Below are positions 18,434-27,843 of a DNA stretch of 64,000 nt, one piece after another. Position 1 is the first letter of the stretch, and every line of letters begins with the position of its first letter. This stretch comes from Pseudomonas fortuita (lineage in GTDB: Bacteria > Pseudomonadota > Gammaproteobacteria > Pseudomonadales > Pseudomonadaceae): NCBI RefSeq assembly GCF_026898135.2, contig NZ_CP114035.2, forward strand, positions 4,815,501 through 4,879,500. Reading direction: 5' to 3'. The notes beneath the pieces were generated by a model, which saw only the letters and a list, made by a program, of their open reading frames with translations, was not told where the DNA came from and did no database searches. The position numbers and the translations under genes were made by a program.

Positions 18434-20344
18434 TCAGATCTCGACCTGGGTCCCCAGTTCGATCACCCGGTTCAGCGGCAGGTTGAAGAAGCGCAGGTTA
18501 CCGTTGGCGTTCTTCAGCAAGAACGCAAACAGGTTGCCCCGCCAACGCGACATGCCTTCCAGACGTGAAGCGATGACCGTTTCGCGGCTCAGGAAGTAGG
18601 TAGTGCGCATCGGGGTGAAGTCCAGATCGTCCCGATGGCACAGCTTCAATGCCGCCGGCACGTCCGGCTCGTCCATGAAGCCAAAGTGCAACACCACACG
18701 GAAGAACCCGTCACCATAAGCCTCTACCTCGAAGCGCTCCTGTTCCGGTACCCGCGGCCGGTCCTCACTGACCACAGTCAGCAACACCACCTGGCTGTGC
18801 AGCACCTGGTTATGCAGCATGTTGTGCAGCAGCGCGTGGGGCACGGCATCAGACCGTGCAGTGAGGAACACCGCCGTGCCTTCGACCCGGTGCGGCGGCT
18901 GAATGCGAATACTGCTGATGAACAACGGCAACGGCAGCGCACCTTCGTCGATGCGTTCTACCAGGATCTGCTTGCCGCGTTTCCAGGTGCTCATCAGCAG
19001 GAACAACACCCCGCCGGCCAATACCGGAAAGGCACCGCCCTGGACGATTTTCGGCACGTTGGCAGCGAAAAACAGCCCATCTACAAGCAGGAAGCCCACC
19101 AGGATCGGCACGGCCAGCACCGGCGGCCACTTCCACAGCAGCAGCATCACCGCCGATACCAGAACGGTGGTCATCAGCATGGTGCCGGTCACCGCCACAC
19201 CGTAGGCCGCCGCCAGGGCGCCGGACGACTCGAAGCCGATCACCAGCAGCACCACGCCCACCATCAACGTCCAGTTCACGGCACCAATGTAGATCTGCCC
19301 CTGTTCGTCGCTGGAGGTGTGCTGGATATGCATACGCGGAATGTAACCCAGCTGGATGGCCTGGCGGGTCAGGGAAAAGGCCCCGGAAATGACCGCCTGC
19401 GAGGCAATCACAGTGGCCATTGTGGCCAACCCGACCAACGGCAGCAGCGCCCAGTTCGGCGCCAGCAAGTAGAAGGGGTTACGCGCTGCCTCCGGGTCTT
19501 GCAGCAGCAGTGCACCCTGGCCGAAATAGTTGAGCACCAACGCGGGTAGCACCAGGATGAACCAGGCCCGGGCGATCGGCTTACGGCCAAAATGCCCCAT
19601 GTCGGCGTACAGCGCCTCGGCGCCGGTCAGCGCCAGCACCACCGCGCCAAGAATGGCCACGCCCATGCCCGGGTGCACCACGAAAAAGTTGACTGCCCAG
19701 CCTGGGTTGAAGGCCTTGAGCACCTCCGGGCTCTGAGAGATACCGTGCACGCCCAATGCGCCCAGCACCACGAACCAGGTGACCATGATCGGGCCAAACA
19801 GCTTGCCGATCTTGTCGGTGCCGTGCTTCTGCACCAGGAACAGCGCCACCAGCACCACCAGCGAAATCGGCACCACCCAGTGGTCGATACCGTCAAACGC
19901 CAGGCCCATGCCCTCCACGGCCGACAGCACCGATACTGCCGGGGTGATCATGCTGTCGCCGTAGAACAGCGACGCCCCGATCAAGCCGCAGATCACCATC
20001 AGCGTGCGCAACCGCGGATAGGCAGCCGTGGCCCGCCGCGCCAGCGCGGTCAGCGCCATGGTGCCGCCCTCGCCCTGGTTGTCGGCCCGCAGGATGAACA
20101 TCACGTACTTGAACGACACCACCCACAACAGCGACCACAGGATCAGCGACAGGATACCCAGCACGCCATCGTGGTTGACCGGCACTCCGTATCCGCCGGT
20201 GAAGACTTCCTTGAGGGTATACAAAGGGCTGGTGCCGATATCGCCATAAACCACCCCGACCGCCGCCACGAGCAGGCCAAGCGAGCGAGCCGCGCCCTGC
20301 TTTGCCGCGTGCCCGCCCTCGGCGTGACTGCTTGCCTGAACCAT
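18434..20344 (-). CDS. kup: Low-affinity potassium transporter Kup
   Basis: Kup is a proton-coupled K+ uptake permease of the KUP/HAK/KT family. The 636-residue protein has about 12 membrane segments in the first 440 residues (family signature [21 protein letters not shown] near residue 25) and a cytosolic C-terminal tail. The ATG at 20344 ([11 protein letters not shown]) is chosen because GGGAG precedes it; the frame is open to a GTG 14 codons upstream, which is less likely. The stop codon lies at the edge of the repeat array. Confidence 0.95.
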   Translation of the reverse strand: MVQASSHAEGGHAAKQGAARSLGLLVAAVGVVYGDIGTSPLYTLKEVFTGGYGVPVNHDGVLGILSLILWSLLWVVSFKYVMFILRADNQGEGGTMALTALARRATAAYPRLRTLMVICGLIGASLFYGDSMITPAVSVLSAVEGMGLAFDGIDHWVVPISLVVLVALFLVQKHGTDKIGKLFGPIMVTWFVVLGALGVHGISQSPEVLKAFNPGWAVNFFVVHPGMGVAILGAVVLALTGAEALYADMGHFGRKPIARAWFILVLPALVLNYFGQGALLLQDPEAARNPFYLLAPNWALLPLVGLATMATVIASQAVISGAFSLTRQAIQLGYIPRMHIQHTSSDEQGQIYIGAVNWTLMVGVVLLVIGFESSGALAAAYGVAVTGTMLMTTVLVSAVMLLLWKWPPVLAVPILVGFLLVDGLFFAANVPKIVQGGAFPVLAGGVLFLLMSTWKRGKQILVERIDEGALPLPLFISSIRIQPPHRVEGTAVFLTARSDAVPHALLHNMLHNQVLHSQVVLLTVVSEDRPRVPEQERFEVEAYGDGFFRVVLHFGFMDEPDVPAALKLCHRDDLDFTPMRTTYFLSRETVIASRLEGMSRWRGNLFAFLLKNANGNLRFFNLPLNRVIELGTQVEI

Positions 20345-20580
20345 CGACCACTCCCGCAGACGGCCATCTCGGCCTTTAGTATTCACTCGCGCGCCTGGCC
20401 CTCGGAGGCACCATCACGCAACGGCGCGAAGCATAGCGCAGCGTTCGTCGTATTTCTGCTGGTCAAGCGACCTTGCGCTCGCTAGAATTGCGCACTTTTT
20501 GATCAGAGGCGCTAAAAAGCGCCCGTCAAGATCGCCCGCGATTCCGGCCGGGCGACCTGTATTCAATACCGAGGTTAGTC

Positions 20581-21912
20581 ATGTCCACCACGCCCGCCAC
20601 CCCCAAGGTAGGTTTCGTAAGCCTGGGTTGCCCAAAAGCCCTGGTCGATTCCGAGCGCATCCTCACCCAGCTGCGCATGGAAGGCTATGAAGTCGTGCCC
20701 ACCTACGAGGACGCCGACGTGGTGGTGGTCAACACCTGCGGCTTCATCGACAGCGCCAAGGCCGAGTCGCTTGAAGTGATCGGCGAAGCGATCAAGGAAA
20801 ACGGCAAGGTCATCGTCACCGGCTGCATGGGTGTCGAGGAAGGCAGTATCCGTGACGTGCACCCGAGTGTACTGTCGGTCACCGGCCCACAGCAGTACGA
20901 GCAGGTGGTTAACGCAGTGCACGAAGTCGTGCCGCCGCGCCAGGACCACAACCCGCTGATCGACCTGGTGCCACCACAGGGCATCAAGCTGACCCCGCGC
21001 CACTATGCGTACCTGAAGATTTCCGAAGGCTGCAACCATAGCTGCAGCTTCTGCATCATCCCGTCGATGCGCGGCAAGCTGGTCAGCCGCCCGGTAGGTG
21101 AAGTGCTGAGCGAGGCCGAGCGCCTGGTCAAGGCCGGGGTCAAGGAGATCCTGGTGATTTCCCAGGACACCAGCGCCTACGGCGTAGACGTCAAGTACAA
21201 GACCGACTTCTGGAACGGCCGCCCGGTCAAGACCCGCATGCTCGAGCTGTGCGAGGCCCTGAGCAGCCTGGGCGCCTGGGTACGCCTGCACTATGTGTAC
21301 CCCTACCCGAACGTCGATGACGTGATTCCGCTGATGGCCGCCGGCAAGATCCTGCCGTACCTGGACATCCCGTTCCAGCATGCCAGCCCGAAAGTGCTCA
21401 AGTCGATGAAGCGCCCTGCCTTCGAAGACCGCACCCTGGCGCGTATCAAGAACTGGCGCGAGCAGTGCCCTGAGCTGGTAATCCGCTCCACCTTCATCGT
21501 CGGCTTCCCGGGCGAGACCGAGGAAGATTTCCAGTACCTGCTGGACTGGCTGACCGAAGCCCAGCTCGACCGTGTGGGCTGCTTCCAGTACTCGCCGGTA
21601 GAAGGCGCCCCGGCCAACGACCTGGGCCTGGAAGAAGTGCCGGACGACATCAAGCAGCAGCGCTGGGACCGCTTCATGGCCCACCAGCAGGCCATCAGCA
21701 CCGCCCGCCTGCAACTGCGCATCGGCAAGGAAATCGACGTGCTGATCGACGAAGTCGAGGAGCAAGGTTCGGTTGGCCGCAGTTTCTTCGATGCCCCGGA
21801 AATCGACGGCAGCGTTTTCATTGATGGCGACCATGGCTTCAAGCCGGGCGACAAAGTGCGTTGCCGTGTAGTGGATGCCGACGAATACGACATGTGGGCA
21901 GAGCCCATCTAA
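20581..21912 (+). CDS. rimO: Ribosomal protein S12 methylthiotransferase RimO
   Basis: This radical-SAM enzyme adds a methylthio group to Asp88/89 of ribosomal protein S12. The 443-residue protein has the N-terminal UPF0004 domain with three Cys ([20 protein letters not shown]) binding the auxiliary cluster, the radical-SAM CxxxCxxC motif [16 protein letters not shown] near residue 150, and a C-terminal TRAM domain. It is a single gene, divergent from kup, followed by a strong terminator. Confidence 0.97.
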   Translation: MSTTPATPKVGFVSLGCPKALVDSERILTQLRMEGYEVVPTYEDADVVVVNTCGFIDSAKAESLEVIGEAIKENGKVIVTGCMGVEEGSIRDVHPSVLSVTGPQQYEQVVNAVHEVVPPRQDHNPLIDLVPPQGIKLTPRHYAYLKISEGCNHSCSFCIIPSMRGKLVSRPVGEVLSEAERLVKAGVKEILVISQDTSAYGVDVKYKTDFWNGRPVKTRMLELCEALSSLGAWVRLHYVYPYPNVDDVIPLMAAGKILPYLDIPFQHASPKVLKSMKRPAFEDRTLARIKNWREQCPELVIRSTFIVGFPGETEEDFQYLLDWLTEAQLDRVGCFQYSPVEGAPANDLGLEEVPDDIKQQRWDRFMAHQQAISTARLQLRIGKEIDVLIDEVEEQGSVGRSFFDAPEIDGSVFIDGDHGFKPGDKVRCRVVDADEYDMWAEPI

Positions 21913-21926
21913 AGCGGCTGAAACAT

Positions 21927-21982
21927 GAAAAGCCCCTGCCCTGCCATTCCACGCAAGGAATGACGCGAGCAGGGGCTTTTTT
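21927..21982. terminator. Bidirectional terminator after rimO
   Basis: AAAAGCCCCTGC pairs with GCAGGGGCTTTT, followed by T-tracts on both strands, with an inner ATTCC/GGAAT hairpin. It separates rimO from the convergent barrel gene. Confidence 0.88.
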
Positions 21983-21984
21983 CG

Positions 21985-22734
21985 TCAGAACGTGTGAAAC
22001 AGCATCAGGCCACCCTCTGCATCCGGGCTCGCATCAGAGAAGCCTTTGACCGCGTAGAGCTGGACTTTCCATTGCTGGTTGAGCTTGTGGGTCAGGAACA
22101 GGGTGAGCTCCTTGATCTGCGAACCGGTCGAGACCACTTTCTGCCGCCAGTCGTAGGAGGCGCCCGCCGAAGTACCCGCAGCCACTGGCAGGGCGAAGCC
22201 GAGGCTGACAAATACCGGGTCGTCGAAATCGCTGTCGGGCGGGTCGCCGAACTTCTTCCAGCCCAATGTCGCGAAACCGGTGACCGGGCCAAAGCCTTTG
22301 GTGATGTCGACCTGGGCGGTGTAGTCATATTCACCGGTGCCAAGGCACTGGTCTTCATCGGCGGTTGGGAATTTGACCTTGCCGATCAGGTCGAGCATCA
22401 GGCCGCCGTCACTGCCATCTAGCAGGGCATACCCGGCGCTGGCGACCGTGTCACCCAGCCCGCTCTCCACATCCCGGCAGCCTCCGGGCAAGGGGTCACC
22501 ATTGGGGCCTACTTCCGGGTTGGTGATGCGCAACCAGGGCACGGTGACCTTGTAGGTCATGGGGCCGGTTTCATATTTGCCGACCACGGGGACGTACCAG
22601 ATTTCCGAAGTGGTACCTGTGCCATAGTCGCCACTTGAATAGTCCATGCCGATGGCGGTGCTGAAGGTATCGGCCACGGTCGACGCACTGGTACATGACA
22701 GCAGGCAGGCAAAAAGAGGGAGCGCGGGTCTCAT
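21985..22734 (-). CDS. Predicted outer-membrane beta-barrel protein
   Basis: The 249-residue protein has a signal peptide (MRPALPLFACLLSC, cleavage near VADTF) and alternating strands ending in the aromatic terminus GGLMLFHTF, typical of outer-membrane barrels; segments such as YDYTAQVDITKGFGPVTGF resemble phenol-pathway MetA-like/transporter barrels. The specific family and cargo are not recognised. An ATG at 22734 is preferred over a GTG two codons earlier. It is the last gene of a four-gene leftward operon, 54 bp after the DUF5666 gene, and a short hairpin (GGGAAGT/ACTTCCC) lies in the gap. Confidence 0.75.
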   Translation of the reverse strand: MRPALPLFACLLSCTSASTVADTFSTAIGMDYSSGDYGTGTTSEIWYVPVVGKYETGPMTYKVTVPWLRITNPEVGPNGDPLPGGCRDVESGLGDTVASAGYALLDGSDGGLMLDLIGKVKFPTADEDQCLGTGEYDYTAQVDITKGFGPVTGFATLGWKKFGDPPDSDFDDPVFVSLGFALPVAAGTSAGASYDWRQKVVSTGSQIKELTLFLTHKLNQQWKVQLYAVKGFSDASPDAEGGLMLFHTF

Positions 22735-22788
22735 CTGCACCTCAGTACCCCTTCGGGAAGTGTGGTCGGACTTCCCCAGCCTAGTTGC

Positions 22789-24441
22789 CTAACGCCCGGA
22801 TCGCTCCGGATGCTCTACTTTTTCGACGGTCTCTACCTTTTGCGGCCTTTCGATGGTTTCGATTTTCTCGACTTTTTCCACCTTCTCGACCTTTTCAGGC
22901 TTTTCGACTTTCTCTACCTTTTCAGGCTTTTCCACCTTCTCAACTTTTTCTACTTTCTCGACCTTTTCAGGCTTTTCCACCTTCTCGACCTTCTCAACTT
23001 TTTCTACTTTCTCGACCTTTTCAGGCTTTTCCACTTTCTCGACCTTCTCAACTTTTTCTACTTTCTCAACCTTTTCCACTTTCTCGACTTCAACCTTCTC
23101 TACCCGATCACCCTTGCCACTGTTGCTGCTCTCGGGCTGCTCCACGGTTTCGACATGCTCTGACTTACCAGACTTGTCCACGCTTTCAGACCTGCCGTGA
23201 CCACTGGCGTCTTCAACGGTACTGCGCCCTCTGTGATCATCACTGCTTTCGCTGCGAACGCTGGTCGCCTCGCTTGTTCCATGGCCGCTGTTGTCGGAGC
23301 CGGCTGAGTCACTGCTGCCGTGCTCGCCGCCATGCCCCGAATGGCCTCGGCCCGGGTTGTCAGCACGGTCATCCTGGAATTCCACACGGGTGGCCCGTAA
23401 CTCGTGAGTACCACTGAGCACGCCGCTCACCCGAACGCGTTGATCGAGCGCCAATCCTGCAGGCTGCCTGCCGACAATCACAGTACCCTGCCCCAGCGTC
23501 ACATTAATGCCCGCGACCACCAGTTGCCGTGCCTGAACGCGCTGCACCAGCCCTTCGACCACCGCCTGCTGTACACGGCCAGCAAACGGCAGGCTCGGGT
23601 CTGGGCGGGTTTGTGCCACTTCCAGCTGGCGCCCGGTCCACTGGCCGCGCACCAGCACTTCCCGCGCGGGGGCTACGCGGGTGCCCAGCGTCAACCCTTG
23701 CAGGCTGCCTGGGCGGTCGATTGCACCAATGGCACTGGCCTCCCTGAGGCCCGGCGCCCGTTCGATACGGGTTGCCACCACTTCGCCCGTGGCATCGCGC
23801 AAGCCGCTGACCCGGACCGGCTCGCCCGCACGCAGCCCTTCAGCCACCCGCGCGCCTTCGGCGAGCCGCACAGGCTGGCCCATCACCCGCAGGGGGGCCG
23901 AAGCATTGGGGAGCGCCGTCAGCGGCCCTTCGTAGACGTTGAGGATCGAGATACGCCCTGCCTGGAGACCGCGCTGGGTGGCAATTGCCTCCACCGCTAC
24001 AACCTGCCCGATCGCCAAGTGAGCACTGCTGGCGGGTGCACCGTTTTCACTCACCGGCACGTTTTTGCCATAGTGCACTTCCATGCCATTGACGCAGATC
24101 GAAGCAAACCCGGTGATGGTGCCGACGATGCCGGTACCACCGGTACCGCCTGGGCGCAGGATCGGCGCACCGGTACCGCCTACCCCGCCATTACCGTTAT
24201 CAGAGTAGGTGCCGTCCACACCTTCGGCCACCGCGCCAGTGCCGCCGACACCACCGTTTCCACTGCGTGCACCGGTACCGCCTGTCCCCCCCGGAAACCG
24301 CAGGCCTGTGGCACCGGCCATGCCCACTTCGTCGCGGCTGACACAAACCGGTGCTGCGACCACATCGGCAGGCGCCGCCAGGTTCAACCCCAGGACCAGG
24401 GCAAAGGCAACGACACGGAGGCAGCGCGTGAGGGGCGTCAT
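22789..24441 (-). CDS. Exported DUF5666-domain protein with Lys-Val-Glu repeat tail
   Basis: The 550-residue protein has a signal peptide (about residues 1-30, ending VVAAP), a Gly-rich segment with GGTGGTG and GGVGGTGA repeats (about 48-105), several DUF5666-like beta modules (about 110-345, e.g. VRVSGLRDATGEVVATRIE and RVRVSGVLSGTHELRATRVE), a Ser/His/Gly-rich linker, and a C-terminal tail of about 25 KVE/KPE triplets (about 445-530). The start overlaps the stop codon of the upstream DUF6502 gene by four bases (ATGA). A secreted or surface location is likely; function unknown. The tail is repetitive at DNA level and prone to length change. Confidence 0.82.
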   Translation of the reverse strand: MTPLTRCLRVVAFALVLGLNLAAPADVVAAPVCVSRDEVGMAGATGLRFPGGTGGTGARSGNGGVGGTGAVAEGVDGTYSDNGNGGVGGTGAPILRPGGTGGTGIVGTITGFASICVNGMEVHYGKNVPVSENGAPASSAHLAIGQVVAVEAIATQRGLQAGRISILNVYEGPLTALPNASAPLRVMGQPVRLAEGARVAEGLRAGEPVRVSGLRDATGEVVATRIERAPGLREASAIGAIDRPGSLQGLTLGTRVAPAREVLVRGQWTGRQLEVAQTRPDPSLPFAGRVQQAVVEGLVQRVQARQLVVAGINVTLGQGTVIVGRQPAGLALDQRVRVSGVLSGTHELRATRVEFQDDRADNPGRGHSGHGGEHGSSDSAGSDNSGHGTSEATSVRSESSDDHRGRSTVEDASGHGRSESVDKSGKSEHVETVEQPESSNSGKGDRVEKVEVEKVEKVEKVEKVEKVEKVEKPEKVEKVEKVEKVEKVEKPEKVEKVEKVEKVEKPEKVEKVEKPEKVEKVEKVEKIETIERPQKVETVEKVEHPERSGR

Positions 24442-25283
24442 GGGCCTGGCGTCTTGGACAATTCGGGGTCGGTAGCTTCAGTGTAGAAATAAAGCCCGAC
24501 AGTGATGCGCTGACGTTGCTCCGCGCTGGGCACATCAACGCTTTCCAGCTCTGCTGCGAGCCGGCTGAAGGCCAGCAGCGTCTGCATGCCATCTTTGGCA
24601 ACCACTTCACGCACGTGCTCGACGCTGGCCGGGCTCAAAGCATCGTAGTGCACACTGCGTTCGAAGAACGGCAGGCCCTGGCCACTGAGGTTGTGCACCG
24701 CTGCGCAGGCATGGTCATGCAGGTTGTGGCCGAAGTACGCGGCTTTTTCATCGAAACCTTTCTGCGGCACGAACGCCTTGGCTTCCAGGTGCACACGATC
24801 CTGCTCATCAAGCCGGACGATGCCAAGGCGCAACCACTCATCCAGCACCACACGCCCGCGGATATCAGTGCTGACCGTGGCCACCAAGGCATCGAATGAA
24901 CACTCGCCACCCACACTTGCCAAACGCGGCAGTGCCAGGGCCTGGCCAGGTGCCGAGCAGAACGGCGGGCGGGTGGTCCATGCATTGACCAACTGTGCGC
25001 CCAGGGTGATGTTCGCCGGCAAGGCCTCGAGTGCCGTGCCACCTTCGCTGCGCAGCCGCCGGACATCCTTGCGATGCACACCCGTGAGCAGGCTGATGCG
25101 ACTGTCGGTGGGCGGGGCGCCGTCCAGGCCAAACTCACGATGGGCTACGTCGACGAACACTTCCTTGAGCAGGTCGGCGAACATCGTATAGCTAACCCCT
25201 TTGCGCAACATCAAGCGCACCAGCGGGCGCATGACACGCCGCAGTGCGCTTAACAGCGAAGGGGGCAGAGTTGGGCTGATCAA
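24438..25283 (-). CDS. DUF6502 family protein, HTH-like N-terminus
   Basis: The 281-residue soluble protein belongs by overall look to the DUF6502 group. Residues about 25-85 read like a winged-helix region (SYTMFADLLKEVFVDVAH, then SRISLLTGVHRKDVRRLRSE), suggesting a regulator. The C-terminal half has no recognised catalytic motif. It starts 6 bp after the Gly-rich gene stop and overlaps the DUF5666 gene by four bases, so all are made together. It could be the operon's own regulator; that is inference. Confidence 0.78.
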   Translation of the reverse strand: MISPTLPPSLLSALRRVMRPLVRLMLRKGVSYTMFADLLKEVFVDVAHREFGLDGAPPTDSRISLLTGVHRKDVRRLRSEGGTALEALPANITLGAQLVNAWTTRPPFCSAPGQALALPRLASVGGECSFDALVATVSTDIRGRVVLDEWLRLGIVRLDEQDRVHLEAKAFVPQKGFDEKAAYFGHNLHDHACAAVHNLSGQGLPFFERSVHYDALSPASVEHVREVVAKDGMQTLLAFSRLAAELESVDVPSAEQRQRITVGLYFYTEATDPELSKTPGP

Positions 25284-25289
25284 CGCCTG

Positions 25290-25898
25290 TCAGCCCCTGC
25301 TGTTGTCATCACCCGGTTCGCCACCCACATGGTTGCCGTGATCATCACCAGGTTCACCACCAACGTGATTGCCGTGATCATCGCCAGGCTCGCCGCCGAC
25401 ATGGTTGCCATGATCGTCACCGGGCTCGCCGCCCACGTGATTGCCGTGATCGTCACCGGGCTCACCCCCCACATGATTGCCATGATCGTCACCCGCTTCA
25501 GCATGGTTGCCGCTGCGCCCAGCGTTTGAATCACCGGCGTGGCCCTGGCCGCTGCCACTGTTGCCGGCATGGCCACCGCCGTCTCCTCCACTGCCGTGGC
25601 CACCACCGCCGCCACTTCCACCGCCGCTTCCGCCCCCACCACCGTGGCCACCACCACCGCCGCTTCCGCCACCACCGTGGCCACCCCCTCCACCGCCGCT
25701 TCCACCGCCGCTTCCACCTCCGTGGCCACCCCCACCACCACCGCTTCCACCTCCGTGTCCGCCACCGCCACCGCCATCTTTGGCGTAGGCGCTGGAGCCA
25801 TGAGAAATCGAGTCAGGGATCAAAACAACGGCCGTCGACAGCACGCCCGCTACAGCAGCCGCGATTAAAGCCTTCTTGAACAGCAGGTGGATTTGCAT
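25290..25898 (-). CDS. Secreted Gly/His-rich repeat protein
   Basis: The 202-residue protein has a signal peptide (about residues 1-37: FKKALIAAAVAGVLSTAVVL to SSAYA), then a Gly-rich tract of GGGGGGHGGGSG type (about 40-112) and five tandem copies of the 12-residue unit DDHGNHVGGEPG, ending GDDNSRG. Regular His and Asp spacing suggests metal binding or a flexible extracellular matrix role; neither is proven. The ATG at 25898 follows GGAGACGGACC. It is the first gene of the operon; the 36-bp DNA repeats can expand or contract. Confidence 0.8.
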   Translation of the reverse strand: MQIHLLFKKALIAAAVAGVLSTAVVLIPDSISHGSSAYAKDGGGGGGHGGGSGGGGGGHGGGSGGGSGGGGGGHGGGGSGGGGGHGGGGGSGGGSGGGGGHGSGGDGGGHAGNSGSGQGHAGDSNAGRSGNHAEAGDDHGNHVGGEPGDDHGNHVGGEPGDDHGNHVGGEPGDDHGNHVGGEPGDDHGNHVGGEPGDDNSRG

Positions 25899-25965
25899 GG
25901 TCCGTCTCCAGATAGTCGCCACGAGAACGCCAGATCAGTACGAATCTTTTTCGAATTTTCTTTTT

Positions 25966-25982
25966 GTGGGATTTTTTCCCAC
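25966..25982. promoter_or_regulatory. Palindrome in the divergent promoter region
   Basis: GTGGGA and TCCCAC form a perfect inverted repeat around five T in the AT-rich gap between the Gly-rich operon and the acetyltransferase gene. It may be an operator of the operon or a hairpin; no protein can be assigned. Confidence 0.35.
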
Positions 25983-26087
25983 GCTTAATTAATAGACCCC
26001 TGCCCCCCACCGTTCAAGCACAGCACGGACAAGCCGACCGGTGGTTGGCCTGCTATGTTTTCCCTATCACCATGGAGGACCACCGGC

Positions 26088-26540
26088 ATGCAATCGCTAC
26101 TGACGCTGCAAACCCCGCACTTGCGCGACTACGGCGAGCTGGTACAGATCTGGGAGGACTCGGTGCGTGCCACTCACGATTTTCTGCCAGAGGGGTACAT
26201 CGTGTTACTGCGCGAACAGGTGCTGCGCCGCTACCTCGACGCGGTGATGCTGATCTGCTGCAAGGACCGGCAACGCATCTGTGGCTTTGCCGGGGTCGCC
26301 AACGGGCGCGTGGACATGCTGTTTGTTGCGCCTGAGTACCGTGGCAAAGGGGTAGGCAAGCGCCTGCTGCACTATGCGATCAACGAGCTGAATGCCGAGC
26401 GCCTGGACGTCAACGAGCAAAACCCTCAGGCCTTGGGCTTTTACCTGCATGAAGGCTTCGAGGTGATCGGCCGATCGGAAACCGACGGCTTGGGCCAGCC
26501 CTACCCGCTGCTGCACATGCGCCTTTGCAAAATGGCGTAA
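26088..26540 (+). CDS. GNAT family N-acetyltransferase
   Basis: The 150-residue protein has the acetyl-CoA binding motif VAPEYRGKGVGKRLLHYAI (about residues 83-101) and the NEQNPQALGFYLHEGFEVIG motif near the end. The substrate is unknown; the ending resembles the YjaB-like small acetyltransferases. The ATG at 26088 follows GGAGG at 10 bases. It is divergent from the Gly-rich operon. Confidence 0.9.
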   Translation: MQSLLTLQTPHLRDYGELVQIWEDSVRATHDFLPEGYIVLLREQVLRRYLDAVMLICCKDRQRICGFAGVANGRVDMLFVAPEYRGKGVGKRLLHYAINELNAERLDVNEQNPQALGFYLHEGFEVIGRSETDGLGQPYPLLHMRLCKMA

Positions 26541-26617
26541 ATGACACAGATTCCCAGCCCCTCTGCCGCTCAGGCAGGTACAATGCTGGCCTTTCCCTGC
26601 CTCTGCGAATTGCCGTC

Positions 26618-27328
26618 ATGTCCGAACCCGTCCGCCTGTCCAAACGCCTTATCGAGCAACTTGGCTGCTCCCGCCGCGATGCCGAGCTCTATATCGAAGG
26701 CGGCTGGGTCACAGTCGACGGCGTGGTGGTCGAGCAGCCGCAGTTCAAGGTCGAACACCAGCACGTCGAGCTGCTCCCGGGTGCCCGGGTCGAAGCGCTG
26801 GAGCCGGTAACCCTGCTGCTCAACCAGGCGGCCGGCGTGGACAGCGAAAGCGCCCGCGCCAGCATGAACATGGGCAACCTCAGCGAGGCGCACCGCGAAG
26901 GTGTGCGCGCCCTGCACGGGCATTTCACCCGGCAGGCCTGCGTGGCACCGCTCGAGCGCGGCGCCAGCGGCTTGCAGGTATTCACCCAGGACTGGCGGGT
27001 CAGCCGCAAGATCGAGGCCGACCTGCGTCGCCTGGAGCAGGAGTTTATTGTCGAAGTGCGCGGCGAGACCACACCTCAGGCGCTGGAACGCCTGGCGCGC
27101 GGTGCTACGCGCAATGACCGCGAGCTGCCCAAGGCCAAGGCCAGCTGGCAGAACGAGACCCACCTGCGCATGGTCGTGAAAAACCCCCAGCCCGGGCAAA
27201 TCGCCGAGCTGTGCGCCTACCTGCGCCTGGAACTGGTCAGCATGCGCCGCATTCGCCTGGGCGGGGTGTCGATGGGCAAGCTGCCCCTGGGCCAATGGCG
27301 CTACATGGCGACCACCGAACGTTTCTAA
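26618..27328 (+). CDS. RsuA/RluF-type pseudouridine synthase homologue, catalytic Asp replaced
   Basis: The 236-residue protein has an N-terminal S4 RNA-binding domain (VRLSKRLIEQLGCSRRDAEL) and the RsuA/RluB/E/F catalytic fold. In these enzymes a GRLD(x)xTSGLL motif supplies the invariant nucleophilic Asp. Here the segment reads APLERGASGLQVFTQD (codons CTC GAG CGC at 26951-26959), placing Glu at the Asp position and Pro for the preceding Arg. The later KKAxxR-like elements are partly kept (MRRIRLGGVSMGKLPLGQWR). It may be an RNA-binding non-enzyme or use Glu; the start at 26618 fits the S4 domain. Confidence 0.85.
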   Translation: MSEPVRLSKRLIEQLGCSRRDAELYIEGGWVTVDGVVVEQPQFKVEHQHVELLPGARVEALEPVTLLLNQAAGVDSESARASMNMGNLSEAHREGVRALHGHFTRQACVAPLERGASGLQVFTQDWRVSRKIEADLRRLEQEFIVEVRGETTPQALERLARGATRNDRELPKAKASWQNETHLRMVVKNPQPGQIAELCAYLRLELVSMRRIRLGGVSMGKLPLGQWRYMATTERF

Positions 27329-27375
27329 GCAATACGCCACGCACAAGCGTGGCACCTGAACAGGATTCTGCAGCA

Positions 27376-27837
27376 ATGAACCACAACGACGTCCTGCGCA
27401 GCCTGCGCTACATGCTCAAGGTGAACGACGCCAAGATGGCCGAGATCATCGGCCTTTCCGGCCTCGAAGTGCACCCTCAGGTATTGGCCACCTACCTGAA
27501 GAAGGAAGAAGAGGAAGGCTTCGTGCGTTGCCCTGATCGGGTGATGGCGCACTTTCTCGATGGCCTGGTGATCCACCGCCGCGGCAAGGACGACAGCCGC
27601 CCGCCGCAGCCGGTAGAGCTGCCAGTGACCAACAACCTCATCCTCAAGAAGCTGCGGGTGGCCTTCGAACTGAAGGAAGACGACCTGCACACGATCCTCA
27701 AGTCGGTCAATTTCCCGGTCAGCAAGCCTGAACTTAGCGCGCTGTTCCGTAAAGCCGGCCACGAAAACTATCGCCCATGCGGCGACCAGTTGCTGCGCAA
27801 CTTCCTCAAAGGCCTGACCCAGCGCGTGCGCGGCTGA
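27376..27837 (+). CDS. DUF1456 (YehS) family protein
   Basis: The 153-residue protein contains two repeats of the DUF1456 helical module: MNHNDVLRSLRYMLKVND with MAEIIGLSGLEV, and NNLILKKLRVAFELKEDDL with ILKSVNFPVSKPELSALFRK. The family is conserved but uncharacterised. The ATG at 27376 matches the family start. It lies 47 bp after the pseudouridine synthase homologue and 6 bp before trmO, so it is probably co-transcribed with them. Confidence 0.9.
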   Translation: MNHNDVLRSLRYMLKVNDAKMAEIIGLSGLEVHPQVLATYLKKEEEEGFVRCPDRVMAHFLDGLVIHRRGKDDSRPPQPVELPVTNNLILKKLRVAFELKEDDLHTILKSVNFPVSKPELSALFRKAGHENYRPCGDQLLRNFLKGLTQRVRG

Positions 27838-27843
27838 TTGGCC

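Noticed and set aside
17543..18599. Overlapping open frames with repeated ACPANTGKAGARHR and YYISPKPALYL
   Set aside because: These are translations of the tandem REP array, with no ribosome sites or other sign of coding.
25280..25801. Val/Ala-rich minus-strand frame in the Gly-rich gene
   Set aside because: It is the +1 shadow of the Gly-rich tract and lacks a ribosome site.
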